Assembly: GCA_950022655.1 (NCBI GenBank)
Contig: OX465587.1
Location: 31,375,716 to 31,439,715, forward strand
DNA: 64,000 nt
Source of the DNA: Alentia gelatinosa
Lineage: Eukaryota > Annelida > Polychaeta > Phyllodocida > Polynoidae
Direction of reading: 5' to 3'
Part shown: in pieces, positions 9,897 through 21,475 of the stretch
Numbering within the stretch: the first letter of the stretch is position 1
Layout of the letters: every line of letters starts with the position of its first letter
Position numbers and translations under genes: made by a program
The notes under the pieces: generated by a model
What the model saw: only the letters and a program-made list of their open reading frames with translations
What the model was told of the DNA's origin: nothing
Databases searched by the model: none

Positions 9897-10498
9897 GCCT
9901 ATAAGACACCGAAATTTGTTCCAGATTCATCCCGACCATCGGCTCGGTGATAGTCGGGAATAAAATTTCGGTGTCTTATACCTACAAGACACCGACATGT
10001 AGACTCTTCCCGATTATACCTCCCCCTTTTATAACCTCGTAAAACGACCCCGATTGAGATCAAAGAGAACAGGCGGGAGCAGACCCGGCTGGCCCCCGGG
10101 CAGGGTGATAGGTATATATAGGAATAATGCAAAGTTTAATAACTTCTGTTCTATTCAAGATATCACAAAACGGATTTCAGATCTATAATCGCCTCTGTCT
10201 CCCCTACAAATCGGTATAAAATACTCGGGTATAGAATGAGGGGATTTATAGCATCACTATTATAAGCGGCCTACTCAGAATCGGGAACAGTCGGTGAAAG
10301 TGCGTACACCGAAATCTTAAGGTCGGGAAGAGTCGGTCATATCTGACACTGGTAATGCCCGACGCGTCGGGAGAGGCAATAAAATCGGGTCGGTGAAGTG
10401 CGTACACCGACCCGATTGATGCAGATTGTCACAGACCCGACGGATCCGTCGGGCAAAGGTAGAATCGGGCACAGCGGTCGGGTCGGTGTCTTATAGGC
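9897..10498. mobile_element. 602-bp TIR element, copy 1 (TTAA-flanked)
   Basis: Begins GCCTATAAGACACCGA and ends TCGGTGTCTTATAGGC, perfect inverted ends, with TTAA on both sides. Inside are further palindromes: a 76-bp inner foldback with the same AAGACACCGAAATTT arms, and stems around ATCGGGTCGGTG. No transposase frame. TTAA targets are typical of piggyBac, but these ends are not ones I can assign. Confidence 0.85.
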
Positions 10499-10503
10499 TT
10501 AAA

Positions 10504-11096
10504 GCCTATAAGACACCGAAATTTGTTCCAGATTGATCCCGACCATCGGCTCGGTGAGAGTCGGGAATAAAACTTCGGTGTCTTATACCTATAAGACACC
10601 GACCTGTAGACTCTTCCCGACGACACCTCCCCCTTTTATAACCTCGTAAAACGACCCCGATTGAGATCAAAGAGAGGAAGCGGGAGCCAGACCCGGGCCG
10701 GGTGATAGGTATATGTAGGAATAATGCAAAGTTTAATAACTTCTTTTCTATTCAAGATATCACAAAACGGATTTCAAATCTGTAATCGCCTCTGTCTCCC
10801 CTACAAATCGGTATAAAATACTCGGGTATAGAATGAGGGGATTCATAGCATCACTATATAAGCGGCCTACTCAGAATCGGGAACAGTGGGTGAAAGTGCG
10901 TACACCGAAATCTTAAGGTCGGGGACAGTCGGTCATATCTGACATGGTAGTAATGCCCGACGCGTCGGGAAAAGCAATAAAATCGGGTCGGTGAAGTGCG
11001 TAGACCGACCCGATTGATGCAGATTGTCACAGACCCGACGGATCCGTCGGGGAAAGGTAGAATCGGGCACAGCCGTCGGGTCGGTGTCTTATAGGC
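10504..11096. mobile_element. 593-bp TIR element, copy 2 in tandem
   Basis: Head-to-tail with copy 1 and sharing the TTAA between them. Nearly the same sequence with small indels, and the same TIRs. Copies differ at scattered bases, so this is not a trivial assembly duplication. Confidence 0.85.
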
Positions 11097-11454
11097 TTTA
11101 CTCTTCTGTTAGATAAAGTCAGCACGTACATGTCAGGAAAGACTGTGCGCGGCCGTGTTTGTTCAGCGTTAACTATGCCTCGGCTACGCCCCAGTGATTT
11201 ACAAGATAGGCTGTAGTTAGTCCGTCCACGCACCGCGCCGCCTTCGGGTTTGGGAGCATGAGCGCCCTGGCACCTAGCGACAACGGGACGTACTATACAG
11301 TCTAGGTTGTAGTTCAAATCCCACTCACCAGGGGCTCCATAGGCGGCAATGCTGAGACATTGCAGGGGTATTATAGGCATAATAGCTAAAAAGAAATCAC
11401 CTATAATGTCTGCCTTTCTGTCTTTTTAGCTGTTGTGTAAAGATATATATCTGG
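11097..11454. other. intergenic, no gene seen
   Basis: CpG-containing sequence around 11140-11290 with open frames but no splice or start signals I trust. The minus-strand ORF crossing it runs through the end of the TIR element and is not credible. Confidence 0.4.
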
Positions 11455-11975
11455 AGTCAACTGACTGAACAGTTTATCAAGGCTTGATAACAAAGCAACA
11501 TTGAATTAAGCCTGACTTTGAATGGGTGACCATGTAATATTCTGAGGGGTGTTGAGAGGTAAAGTCTCCCAAATTGTGCAAATTGTTAAGAAACTCCCAG
11601 CATACCTAGGGCCATAAATACAACTGTTCTGTGTAGGAACATCGCTGGAATCGACCAACAAATAATTTATTGAGGCTTACTAGATGGGTAATATTGTCAA
11701 AACTTTGACTTTCTGTGGGTGACCATGTGAAAATGATTTCAGAGGGGCACTGAGAATGAAAGTCTCCCAATTTGTGCCAATTGGTTAGAAACTCCCAGCA
11801 CACTTAGGACCATGAGTACAACTGTTCTGTGCAGGAACATAGCTGGGATCGACCAAAAAATTATTCATTAAGGCTAGCTAGATGAATTATATTTTCAAAA
11901 CTTTGACTTTCTGTTGAAGACCATGTGAAAATAACTGAATTCTGAGAGGCGCTGAGAGGTAAAGTCACCCAGGCA
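11455..11975. repeat. satellite-like tandem repeat, about 200-bp unit
   Basis: Two and a half units containing aaactcccagca, ctagggccat, acaactgttctg, aggaacat, aaactttgactttctg and gaccatgtgaaaat. A related array with the same landmarks lies at 34255-34800. Confidence 0.8.
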
Positions 11976-13080
11976 GAACAAAGAAACTAAAAAAATAAAT
12001 AGATAATTGGACTGGATCTTCTTTATTATGTAGTAGGGCTTAATAGAACTAACCCAAGCTTACATCCAACGTTCTTTGTTTCCACAACATTCTGAGTTTC
12101 GGGTTCCATTACCCCAATGGCATGTAAAGAGCATTCATTAATTATGTCGGGGGGAGAGGGCTCAATATTTGGAACACCGATCTGTCCAAAACAAGCTGGT
12201 CCCCCATGAGAATACTGAAAATAAAAAGTTCACCCACCCCCTCTGGAATACTAAAACAGTTGCCCCCTCCCTCCATTGGAATACAAAAAAACAGTTCCTC
12301 TCCTAAAGACTGTGCCCACCCCAAGCCATAACTAATGAACGCTCCCTAAGGTCAACAATCATAAAAATGAAATTAAAGGCATATCCTACAATACACAGTG
12401 GCGCCAACTGGTGGTTTTTAAATATTATCAAACATCAATCAAAATTGATTCCTTGGGATTCATTCTACTTTCATGAGTAAATATAAGTAAGTATGAGTTT
12501 TGTCCAGCTTATCTAATCCTAATAAATATAGTAAACCAATTTACATTTGATTGAATTATATAGTTAATGTCCTGAAAAATATGATCTTATTCAATATTCT
12601 CAAAAACAAGGACTGTGACCTATGGTTTTTAAAGACTCAAATGTGCAGTATCATATATCTACTATCTTCTCTTAAAGTTTTAGGAAAATCACATGTGTTT
12701 TCCTGTGTGAAAACTTTTTAGAATTTCGATATATATTCTAATATAATTGTATTGAAATATCTATCTCTAAATAAAAAACTAGCACGGTGACCTCCTATTT
12801 TTAAGTTAGATATGTGTTTTATTGCACTTTGAGTTCATCATATTCAATTTTCAGGAAAATGACATAGGTATTGATGTTCAAGACAAATTGTGTGAAATGC
12901 CTTAAAGTTGTAACAACCACAAAGGGGACCTGAAGAAATGTTTCTAACATCAACGTAACTCTACGCAATTCCATACACCTCTTTTGCCTAGCTATCGATC
13001 TTCATAGATACAAGGGAGTAAGACAATTGTTGGAAGTTTACTTGTGAGCACACATGTTATTTAGCTGGAGGAATTTTATT
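11976..13080. other. intergenic, AT-rich, no gene seen
   Basis: Frequent stops in all frames; no inverted repeats or RNA genes recognised. Confidence 0.45.
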
Positions 13081-13082
13081 TT

Positions 13083-13247
13083 TATTTGATTGTTCTTGCC
13101 AAGGGAAGTGGGCTGATCCCTGAGGTACTGCACTACTGGGCCAACCTGTGGTAGTGGAGGAGTAGACTCCTGAGCCACTACCAAGTTAAAAAAAAATCAG
13201 TTTAGTGGTGCATGCGGTGTGTATCAGAAATTAAACTGATAAGAACA
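13083..13247. mobile_element. about 165-bp MITE, copy 1
   Basis: Ends TTGTTCTTGCCAAG and CTGATAAGAACAA form short inverted repeats. The middle contains tactgggccaacctgtggta and a second small palindrome actcctgagcca. A second copy lies at 14286-14452. Confidence 0.75.
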
Positions 13248-13249
13248 AA

Positions 13250-14280
13250 TAATTAAGGAAAAAAATATTTAAAAGATAGTCCAAAAGAATAAAAAAGTGT
13301 GAAATCAAGATGAGTATGATTGAACTACAAGTATATATTACATCTTTTGATAAAAATTCAATTTGCTATGTAATATCAGCAAACTGATATATTATCAATT
13401 ACAATTTATTTATTTATTTGTTTAATCTTTTTAGATAATGAGCAATGCTCTTTTTTATTGACCATACAATGACAAATTACATGAAGTTTATTGTTTCCTT
13501 AAGTAAATATAATATAATTGATAAACATGTGTACTCTCCACCTTGACCAGTTGTATATCCATAATACTCCATGTGTTAATGCCACATTGAATAAAAGAAT
13601 CTTTCTTTCCTGATACAAGTGTCTTATCCCTTGAAATGATAGTGTCCATCTGATAAAGCAAAAAATATATCTGATTCACACAGAGGTGTAAGCAATAATC
13701 TCCACATCTGTCCTCTAATTCAAACAAAGGCTCTTTTTTTTGGTACATGTGTGCATGGACAGAAAGAAAATACATGTCAATTAAAGTAATGAAGTAGACA
13801 AGAATATGAACAGTCAAGACCAGCAAGTAGGCCTGAAGAGGTCAATTTCACCCGGAATGTTAAACTGGTTGGGTTCCTTCAATATCATTCAACCTACAGT
13901 CTCGCAAAAATGTTTTCTTAATACAATGCAACTGAAGATAAGTATCTCCTGATATCCCTGAGCCTAATGCAATAACCATTCTTTATTACACTTCACATAT
14001 ATTTTTCCATATGTACTGTTATACTGACATGTTAAATTTATCAACAACCAACCTGTTTTACTGAACATTAGTCAGTAGACAGTAAACAGGATTATGCATT
14101 GTAATTCCACATCATGTTCATACGGCGACCTTGTCTGGATAAAATTACAATTTATTACTATTGCTAGGGCCAATATAAATAAGGGAATTGAGTAAAAATA
14201 TCATTCAAAGCTTAGTTTAGTAACGGAAATCTTGTCCACTGACTTTAAGGCATTTCTAATATTAGGAGAGGTTGAGGATT
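13250..14280. other. intergenic, AT-rich, no gene seen
   Basis: One minus-strand frame of 112 codons (13488-13826) is compositionally AT-driven and shows no domain features, so I do not call it a gene. Confidence 0.45.
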
Positions 14281-14285
14281 ATTTT

Positions 14286-14452
14286 AATTGTTCTTACAAA
14301 GGTAAGTGGGCTAATCTCGAAGGTACTGCAATACTGGGCCAACCTGTGGTAGTGGCGGAGTAAACTCCTGAGCCATCACCCAGTTCTCAAATCAGTTTGA
14401 TATCGTAGTGGTGCATGCTCAGCGTATCAGATGTTAAGCTGATAAGAACAGA
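14286..14452. mobile_element. about 165-bp MITE, copy 2
   Basis: Same family as 13083-13247, with TTGTTCTTACAAAG at the left and CTGATAAGAACA at the right. It keeps the identical 19-bp block actgggccaacctgtggta. Confidence 0.75.
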
Positions 14453-15140
14453 TTATGATTGTGGTTCATCTTTTCATTCTTTTTCTTAAATAGTTTCGTT
14501 TTCTTTGTTTCACTTTGCTGCCTCCATTTTTGTTTTTCCTTAAACCTATTAAACAAAGAACTGTTAGGACCCCTACCAGGTAGAGATAAACCCCCATACT
14601 GTTACTACCCATAGACCGCATTAGTGCGACGTCATTTAACCTGCTGAGAGCGGGGTTTCCCTACGTTCTGGTGCCAAACATTGGGATATCCCTTCATAAG
14701 TACAGCATTCGGCGATCATTGTTATGAAATCAAATATGGGTCTGACTTTGGCCTTACCAGCAAATATACCAATATTCCAGTCAAAGCTCAGCTCAAAAAT
14801 ATGTTTCCTACTAAATACATTCTGCACTTACTTTATTTTAGCTGGATTACCACAAAAACATTCATTATTAGTAGGCTGCAGACCTGCCACGATGCTATGC
14901 CTTTGCAGTGCTTTGCGGAGTTGGTTTCTGTTTGGCACCAAAATGAGCTAATACGGTCTCGCCCCAGTCATCATCATCTTGCGATTGAAGGAATCCCAGA
15001 TAATGGATATCTGTCATGGTCTCCTTCCAAACAAATTTTGGGGCAGGGCCTCTGGAAAAGATCTGCAAAGTTTTAATGAAAACATGTGCCTTCACTGTTG
15101 ATGACCTCGTAAAATAAAACACCATTTGTCATCCCGGTAT
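14453..15140. other. intergenic, no gene supported
   Basis: Open frames overlap on both strands at 14636-15125 without domain character or splice context. They may be remnants of a retroelement next to the LTR that follows. Confidence 0.35.
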
Positions 15141-15145
15141 ATATA

Positions 15146-15660
15146 TGTAGTGGGGTGGGAATCCAGCAGTGTTCGTGTGTTCTACGGAAGGTGGTGCGAC
15201 GTGCCGATCCTTACTGTGTAGTGATTCCGGGCAACACCGCACACGAGAGTGGCGCGGCGGAGACCGGGATTACGTAACATTGGGTATATATACTCAGCGT
15301 TCACAGTAGGTCGACAGGCTGTCCTCGCGCGTCTCTTCTACGGAACAGACCCTTGGGCCCTCACTTTGCAGGCGGGTTCTCGTAACCTTCCTGGTGGTTA
15401 GGCGAGTCTTTCAGATTAGCCTCTCCAGCGTTACCTGGCACGTTGTGCTGGGGTACTGTACTTGTGGGAAAGATCTTCCAGATCTTTCCGGGAAGTAGTT
15501 TGTGTTGTGTGTGACTAGGTCTGTGTAAACTCACCAAAAACCGAACCAACCTACATAGATCATGTAGGGTGAGATCCTGCCTGGAACTAGCATTCCGGAT
15601 CTGGGTCATCCAACCTGCTAGACAGGCGGCGACCACCACATATACATATTGCATCATTAT
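15146..15660 (+). mobile_element. putative solo LTR
   Basis: Starts TGTAGTGGGG. It shares with 27137-27560, in order and spacing, gtgccgatcc-tactgtgt, attacgtaac, a TATA-like box (gggtatatatac near 15283), cacagtaggt-gacagg and ctctt-tacgga. GC and CpG rise sharply relative to the flanks. No coding region is attached, so a solo LTR is the simplest reading. The right end is approximate. Confidence 0.55.
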
Positions 15661-15808
15661 GTCACTATTTTCTCTTAAATTCTTTGTTACTCATTCTACT
15701 GAGGTCTGCTGAAAGTGTAAGGTACTTAAAATAAGATTCAAAATGTCAACATCTGAGAGTTTTTGCTTTTCTATCTTGACTTTGTTTCTTATTGTCCATA
15801 CACTTTCT

Positions 15809-16129
15809 TTACATATGGAAATTATGAGTAGAATAGCATATTAAAATCATCATATCTATATTTATGAGCACTGATGCCCTAGTTACGTCCTTTATGAAAC
15901 TTTTTATAATAGCAAGTGTAGACTTCAATGAAGGATATAATAAAAATCTTTGAGTGGCTTCTTCTATGCCAGTTTTGCAAAGACGGCATAAATCTGTTTT
16001 TGTACAGTCTTGTTTATGTAACTTGAAGTTATATGGAAGGATATAATGAATAATTCTCCAATTCAATATGAAATGATGTGGCGGCTTTGTGACTATCGGG
16101 CAAGTGACTGCCTTGGTGGTGGGGCCCAC
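15809..16129 (-). pseudogene. LINE C-terminal remnant with zinc-binding motif
   Basis: The minus-strand frame includes WRIIHYILPYNFKLHKQ and DLCRLCKTGIEEATQRFLL. The order L-C-x-x-C-x(5)-E-x(2)-T-x(2)-F resembles the zinc-binding segment after the reverse transcriptase in L1/Tx1-type LINEs, with the His and last Cys apparently lost. Fragment only. Confidence 0.55.
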
Positions 16130-16955
16130 TGTTCACTGTATATGAAATAAATGTTCATAAATGAAATAATTACCAACAACACTCCACAAGGTGTGAGGTA
16201 AAATTTTCAGAGTATAAGAAAAAATATTACTATACACCTATGAGCGAACATCTATGAAATACTACCGGCTGCTAGGGGTATAGTATAAATTCTGTTCAGG
16301 CCCGCCATCTAGCGGGCTGTATTGATTCCTATAGATAGGCTTTATAATGTAAAAATGTGCCGTGACCGACGTTTGGCTCATAGTAGAGGAGCTTAATATG
16401 GATTTTGGGTCGAATCGTGCCTTCTGTGATAAAAGCAAGAAATTTGGAATGGGTGTTCTTTATAGGTTACTTTTTCAGAAAAAAGTGCTAGCCACGAACA
16501 AAATTCAATATGGCAGCCATTTTTTGAGAAAGCCGCCAAATGCACCTCAGTTATGTCATTTTGCTCAGAAACCATGGTGCAAATTGTGATTTAAGCATGA
16601 AATTTGGCATGAGTGTTCCTTGCAGGTCATTTTTTCAGGTAAAAGAGAAAAAAATTCAATATGGTGGCTATTTTCAAGATGGCCGACAAATAGGTCTCTG
16701 AATTTGAGGCAGAAATACAATAGTATTACACTGTTGACTGATTTACTATGATATAGGGCCCATTTCCCACTTTGGATAATAACGTAAATCATTTGTTTTT
16801 ATGCTAGCCATAAATATGAGGAATATTGAAGATATTGTCTTGTAATGATGAGTGGACTGCTTTAGCTAACAGGGTTATTCATTGCTGATTATTTCAGTCA
16901 CAAAAGAAGTAATTTAATTGAATAGCTCTAGCTTCAACCCTTACTATAGAATTAG

Positions 16956-17383
16956 CCTTATCACGCCGGGTGCCCACAGCAATAGCACAGGTATGGAGCC
17001 GGTTACTAGTGGCAGTGAATACTGCTAGAGGCCGGGTATAAAGGCCTATTTATGATAATTTTATCTTTTGATCACGTGATATGACAGGTGATCCTTAATA
17101 CTATACTTTTGCATAGAAATATTAAATATGATGTTATAATGACATGCTGTGAAAATTTCATGTTTATTGAACCAATATTTCCAATTTTATTTACATAATT
17201 GAATATCTTGCAAATGATGGCTCAAGACATCACCCAGCCAGGCCCAGATGATGCCTTGAGGCATCACCTGGCCAGCCCTTGTTGATGCCATGAGGCATCA
17301 CCCGGCCAGCCCTTGTTAATGCCTTGAGGCATCACCCAGCCAGCCCTTGTTGATGCCTCAAGATATCACCAAGCTTGAATGGG
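16956..17383. mobile_element. TTAA-target MITE (family 'GCCGGGT'), copy 1
   Basis: Left end CCTTATCACGCCGGGT preceded by TTAG; right end AAGCTTGAATGGG followed by TTAA. It matches 54254-54594, including gagccgg-tactagtg, gatcacgtga and several palindromic gatgcc-tgaggcatcac units. The CCY ends and TTAA target suggest a piggyBac-type MITE. Confidence 0.75.
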
Positions 17384-17582
17384 TTAAATAGGTTACATAA
17401 TTACCCACTGTACGTATAGGCCTGATGCAGAAAAAATGATAGAAAACTAAATTTACAATTGAAATTGACTGTCCAATTCAAGGTCTTTTATTATCCAAAT
17501 TATTTTCTTTGCTGATATCCAACATGAAAAATTGTTTATATCTCAGCCTAAAATATCCACAGCTCAGATCTATTCCTGCAGT

Positions 17583-18110
17583 TTAATAAACCATTCTGCA
17601 GAGCTGAGAACAGCCAGTTCCAACCTTTGTGCACTTGCACTGTCCGCCACCACATTTTATCATACATCCACACTTTGTCAATAAACGACAGCTTTTAGAA
17701 ATAGTTTCCAAAGAAGTCCAGGCAATTTTCCATTTGTTATAATCTTTCAACCATCCCCAATGGGAAGGACATTGAAGTTCTGGCTGACGAACTATAGAGT
17801 GCCCCCAGATATGTCCTGCTTGGAAGGCAGCATGTTTGGCATGTTCCTTGAGTGCACCTCCTGTTGGTGGGATTGTCTCATATGCCCTCTGCTTTCTTGC
17901 AAACAGATCTAACCTTGCTTCATCTACTAAAGTCGTGGCACTTAACCCGTAATACATCAGAACAACAAATCTCTCCAGAACTTGTATATCAGACTCCTCT
18001 ATTTCAGATGGACTCTGACTGAGTTTCGCAAATGCATCTGAGGTTTCATTCGAAACATTACATGTCTGCCATGCTGTCCTTTTCCCTTTGCCATTGAACC
18101 CTGATACCAC
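17583..18110 (-). pseudogene. C-terminal part of a repeated metazoan Cys-rich protein
   Basis: A frame of 175 codons. It starts with SGFNGKGKRTAWQTC, then has ARLDLFARKQRAYETIPPTGGALKEH, QAGHIWG and the Cys-rich end CGCMIKCGGGQCKCTKVGTGC. I recognise this arrangement (FNGKGKkTAW...LFaRK...IPPT..AL..H...AFQAG..W...CGC..kC...CkC...l.Ct.LC) from multi-copy hypothetical proteins in many invertebrates; its function is unknown to me. Here it lies between inverted repeats, suggesting a transposon passenger or transposition gene. The last expected CxC is partly lost, and the upstream part is in other frames. Confidence 0.6.
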
Positions 18111-18179
18111 ATCCCATCCCGAAAATGCATGAAAGAATAGTATTCCATTGGTTTTTTTTCAGTCCCAAAGAAGATGCTA

Positions 18180-18523
18180 GGTCATGGATTGGGATCCATC
18201 GACTGTGCTCCTCCTTGTCAAAGAGGACCCATTGCAGAGAAGGAAGGCATGAGGCTCAAGGCTATGACTACCATGCCTGTGTCATTTGCTTCAATCATGA
18301 GAGACTGGTATCCATATCTAGCTGCATGCCAGGCATGTACATAATACTTAACCTCCAGAGAAATAACATTTCCAGCAGTTAACTTTGCAAGGAGCTTTCC
18401 ATTATTTAGGGTTCTTGCACATTGATTGAGGTGTTCATTTAGTTTCTCAGTCATCCCTTCATGCAGATTGGAAATGTCACCTTCTTCTTTGCAGAAGAAG
18501 TATACCACTTTTAGAATGTCCAC
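18180..18523 (-). pseudogene. upstream part of the same Cys-rich gene, frameshifted
   Basis: The frame 18218-18523 contains LHEGMTEKLNEHLNQC, TAGNVISLEVKYYVHAWHAARYG and the start of an EANDTGMVVIALSLM segment. The continuation IPIHDLASSLG and a FFHAFSGWD-like stretch at 18110-18220 lies in a shifted frame before the SGFNGKGK part. At least one frameshift therefore separates the two pieces, and the copy is dead. Confidence 0.55.
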
Positions 18524-19189
18524 AGATTTTCTTCTCTTGCTTCGAGGCTCATCGGTTGCTCAGGAGGTGCTTGGCATAGCCCTCCTTCTTTGTGCTCTTT
18601 CTAACTTGATGTTATTGAACAGCAATTCGCAACTCTGGTGATATTTAGCTCCTTTTCATATCAGCTTCTATATCTTAACCTTCATCTAGCTTTGATAGAT
18701 TAAATATTAATGGCATTTCCTTGAAGCTATGAAACAGTAGTACATTTCTTGCAATATTACTGTACCAAGCATAATCTTGCTTCCTCTGGAATGAACTCAG
18801 AGGCGATATGAGGGTTTCCTTGCTCTTTTCATGCTGACAAAGGCAGCATTTACTCCAGTCAGTTTTTGTTATAGAAACTTCATCCATCATTTGATAGTAA
18901 AGGCCGAGGATTTATCCTTTTACTGCCATTTGCTCACTTTGATCTAATATCTTAGGGGCTTCTCGTTTGTATTATAATTTGTGCTATAGTTTTTGGACAA
19001 AACCACATAACTGAGGTCTGATTGGTGGCCATTTTGAAAAATGGTGGCCATATTGAATTTTTTTGGTGGCTAGCACTTTTTTTCTGAAAAAGTGACCTAC
19101 AAAGAAACACCCATGACAAATTTCATGCTTTTATCACAAAAGGCATGATGGTTTGCCTAAGCTGCTCCACTATCACTACTGGAATCTAT

Positions 19190-19385
19190 CGCGCCGTGGT
19201 TAGTTACTGAGTTGCGGGTGCTTTCTGCTGCTGCCCGTGAACAACAGCGAGTGGACGACTTGTTATTACTTCCCGTAATGAATAAGACTGTGTCATCACT
19301 AGAATTCAAAGTATCTGATGAGGGGCGTTCAGGAAATACCTTTCAAATAGCTTAAATATGCGAAATCAATCGATATTAAACTTGA
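19190..19385. repeat. fragment also present inverted near 40.55-40.66 kb
   Basis: ttcccgtaatgaataaga, actagaatt and atagcttaaatat occur here and, on the other strand, at about 40555-40660; a weaker relative lies near 42045-42090. Old dispersed repeat. Confidence 0.55.
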
Positions 19386-19389
19386 CGCC

Positions 19390-19734
19390 TCGATCGCCGG
19401 GATTCTTCGCGTAAGGGCGCTGCTTAATCGTAGTGTGTCGTAGGAGTGGGAGGGCCCCCTAAAATTTCGGCGACAAACAGCTGCACTCTGTGATTAAGGG
19501 GGCCCTCCCACCTACTACGACGCACTACGACGCACTACGATTAAGTCTGCGATGGCAGCGCTTGTCGCCGACGCTGTCGGCGACAAACGCTACTGTCGGC
19601 GGCAAACTATGGAAAGCTGACTAATTGCGGCGACAAACCGCTGCGCTCTGCGATTAACCTTCCGACGCAGTACGACGCACTACGACGCACTACGAAATTC
19701 AAACATGTTTGAATATCGTAGAGCCTCTACGATT
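19390..19734. repeat. palindromic CG-rich repeat block
   Basis: ggagggccccct and agggggccctcc arms, plus many copies of cgtagtgcgtcgtag or its complement, give an extended foldback. It leads directly into the threefold 243-bp repeat. Confidence 0.7.
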
Positions 19735-20410
19735 AACGTTTTTTTGTTGTAGTGTGTCGTAGCGCGTCGGTGCGCAGCGAGTTCGTCGGCGACAAAACCT
19801 GACTAATTGACGAGTTCGTCGGCGACACCTCCACGATTTTTTCAGTTTGTCGCTGACACGGAAAAAGAGTTAATCGTAGACTTAATCGTAGTAGGTGGGA
19901 GGGGCCCCTAACCTTCCGACGCACTATGACGCGCTACGAAATTCAAACATGTTTGAATATCGTAGAGCCTCTACGATTAACGTTTTTTTGTTGTAGTGTG
20001 TCATAGCGCGTCGGTGCGCAGCGAGTTCGTTGGCGACAAAACCTGACTAATTGACGAGTTCGTCGGCGACACCTCCACGATTTTTTCAGTTTGTCGCTGA
20101 CACAGAAAAAGAGTTAATCGTAGACTTAATCGTAGTAGGTGGGAGGGGCCCCTAACCTTCTGACGCACTACGACGCGCTACGAAATTAAAACATGTTTGA
20201 ATATCGTAGAGCCTCTACGATTAACATTTTTTTGTTGTAGTGCGTCGTAGCGCGTCGGTGCGCAGCGAGTTCGTCGGCGACAAAACCTGACTAATTGAAG
20301 AGTTCATCGGCGACACATCCACGATTTCTTCTGTTTGTTGCCGACACAGAAAAAGAGTTAATCGTAGACTTAATCGTAGTAGGTGGGAGGGGCCTCTAAT
20401 GCTAGACTGC
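19735..20410. repeat. three tandem 243-bp units
   Basis: Units begin near 19735, 19978 and 20220 with cattaacgttttttt-like sequence. They contain cgtagcgcgtcggtgcgcag, gagttcgtcggcgaca and gtaggtgggaggggcccc, and end with a palindrome around aaacatgtttg. Identity between the first two is very high. Recurrent minus-strand ORFs starting RGPSHLLRLSLRLTLF are by-products of the repeat. Confidence 0.85.
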
Positions 20411-20826
20411 ACCGCTCCGGTTTATTCTTCCGCAAGGTTTAGGTCTCAGATTTTCCCCTAGTTTTTCCTCCAACCCTTCGATAATAAGGTTTGGCCTTCG
20501 CAGTGTCTCTTCAACATATTTGAAGGAGGTTCTGCTGTTTTGTAGTAATGTGGAGTTTAGCTTTGTCATTTTGTTCCAGATAGTAATGTATTTGCCTCGT
20601 CACAAACCCTCTTAAACATAGTGCTGGAAGTATATTCTCTGAAGTCTGATGGCCTGTGCATAAAACAATGAAATAGTATCTGCATGAGGCAATGAATTAC
20701 TTGCAAAGTGTTGGTTCCATTTTCTCAAATGAAAATCTATATATAGATGGCATAATAGGACCACTTTCTGAAGGATGTACTATAATGAGATCTATCATAA
20801 GTTTTTGCCTGAAGGAGAAAATGATG
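20411..20826. other. probable LINE-derived sequence, no intact frame
   Basis: Follows the reverse transcriptase remnant on the minus strand. Short frames only, so probably the decayed downstream part of that element. Confidence 0.3.
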
Positions 20827-21475
20827 CTATGGACCATGTTTCTGTAGTGGTTTTACCAGACCACATGCCTTTACATTGTCTCTGTTTAGTTGTGCTCCAG
20901 TAGCTTTGCCAAAGTCCTCACATATTTTGATAATCTTGCAAATAGAACTTTCATTCCGTATAATGACAGAAGTGTCATCCACAGACTGAACAACCTTAAC
21001 TTGTTTGTCAGAGCCTTTTATATGTAATCCCTGAATGTTATGTGCTAGGCATAACATGCATGTTAAAGTTTCAATACTTAAAATATATAACAAGGGCAAT
21101 AAACCACACCCTTGCCTGACCGACTGCTTGACAAGGAAGCTATCAGATAAATAACCATTAACTATAACTGTGGAAGAAACACAATTATATAGTAACTTAA
21201 TCCATGAAATAAAGTTGGGTCCCAAGCCATATTTAGTTAAACAGTGGAAAAGCTAGCAATGAGAAATCAAAGGCTTCAGGCTGATCTAATTTCATTATAC
21301 CGCATGGTGTGTTTTTGTCATCAACATAGGTCATAAGAGACCTTAGGAAGTACAGGTGATCTGTAATAGACCTTGCTGGCACTCCACAAGTTTGTTCTTC
21401 CCTTAAAATTTCAGTTAAGAATTTGGATAGTCTTTTGCAGATAGATTTGGAGATAATCTTGTAGTGGACAGTCAA
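20827..21475 (-). pseudogene. reverse transcriptase remnant, L1/Tx1-like LINE
   Basis: Two minus-strand frames in order. The upstream one (21233-21475) reads ISKSICKRLSKFLTEIL and EEQTCGVPARSITDHLYFLR, the fingers region. The downstream one (20827-21225) has INGY-like strand motifs, SVRQGCGLLPLLYILSIE (the RQGCPLSP motif, partly lost) and QSVDDTSVII. In the last, the expected F/Y-A-D-D catalytic motif has become SVDD. A stop separates the frames. This is an inactive, 5'-truncated insertion. Confidence 0.75.

Larger units (their letters stand above)
16370..19190. mobile_element. 2.8-kb inverted-repeat element carrying a Cys-rich gene
   Basis: A left arm (about 16370-16575) and an inverted right arm (about 18985-19185) match over roughly 200 bp: tgataaaagca-gaaatttg, tgggtgtt, ttactttttcagaaaaaa-gtgctagccac, aattcaatatgg and cctcagttatgt. 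The left arm has a second partial copy at 16570-16720. Between the arms lie decayed pieces of one minus-strand gene and a nested MITE. I cannot name the superfamily, and no DDE core is evident. Confidence 0.6.

Noticed and set aside
19733..20412. Two similar 63-codon ORFs starting RxxRGPSHLLRLSLRL
   Set aside because: They recur only because the 243-bp DNA unit recurs; no start context or protein character.
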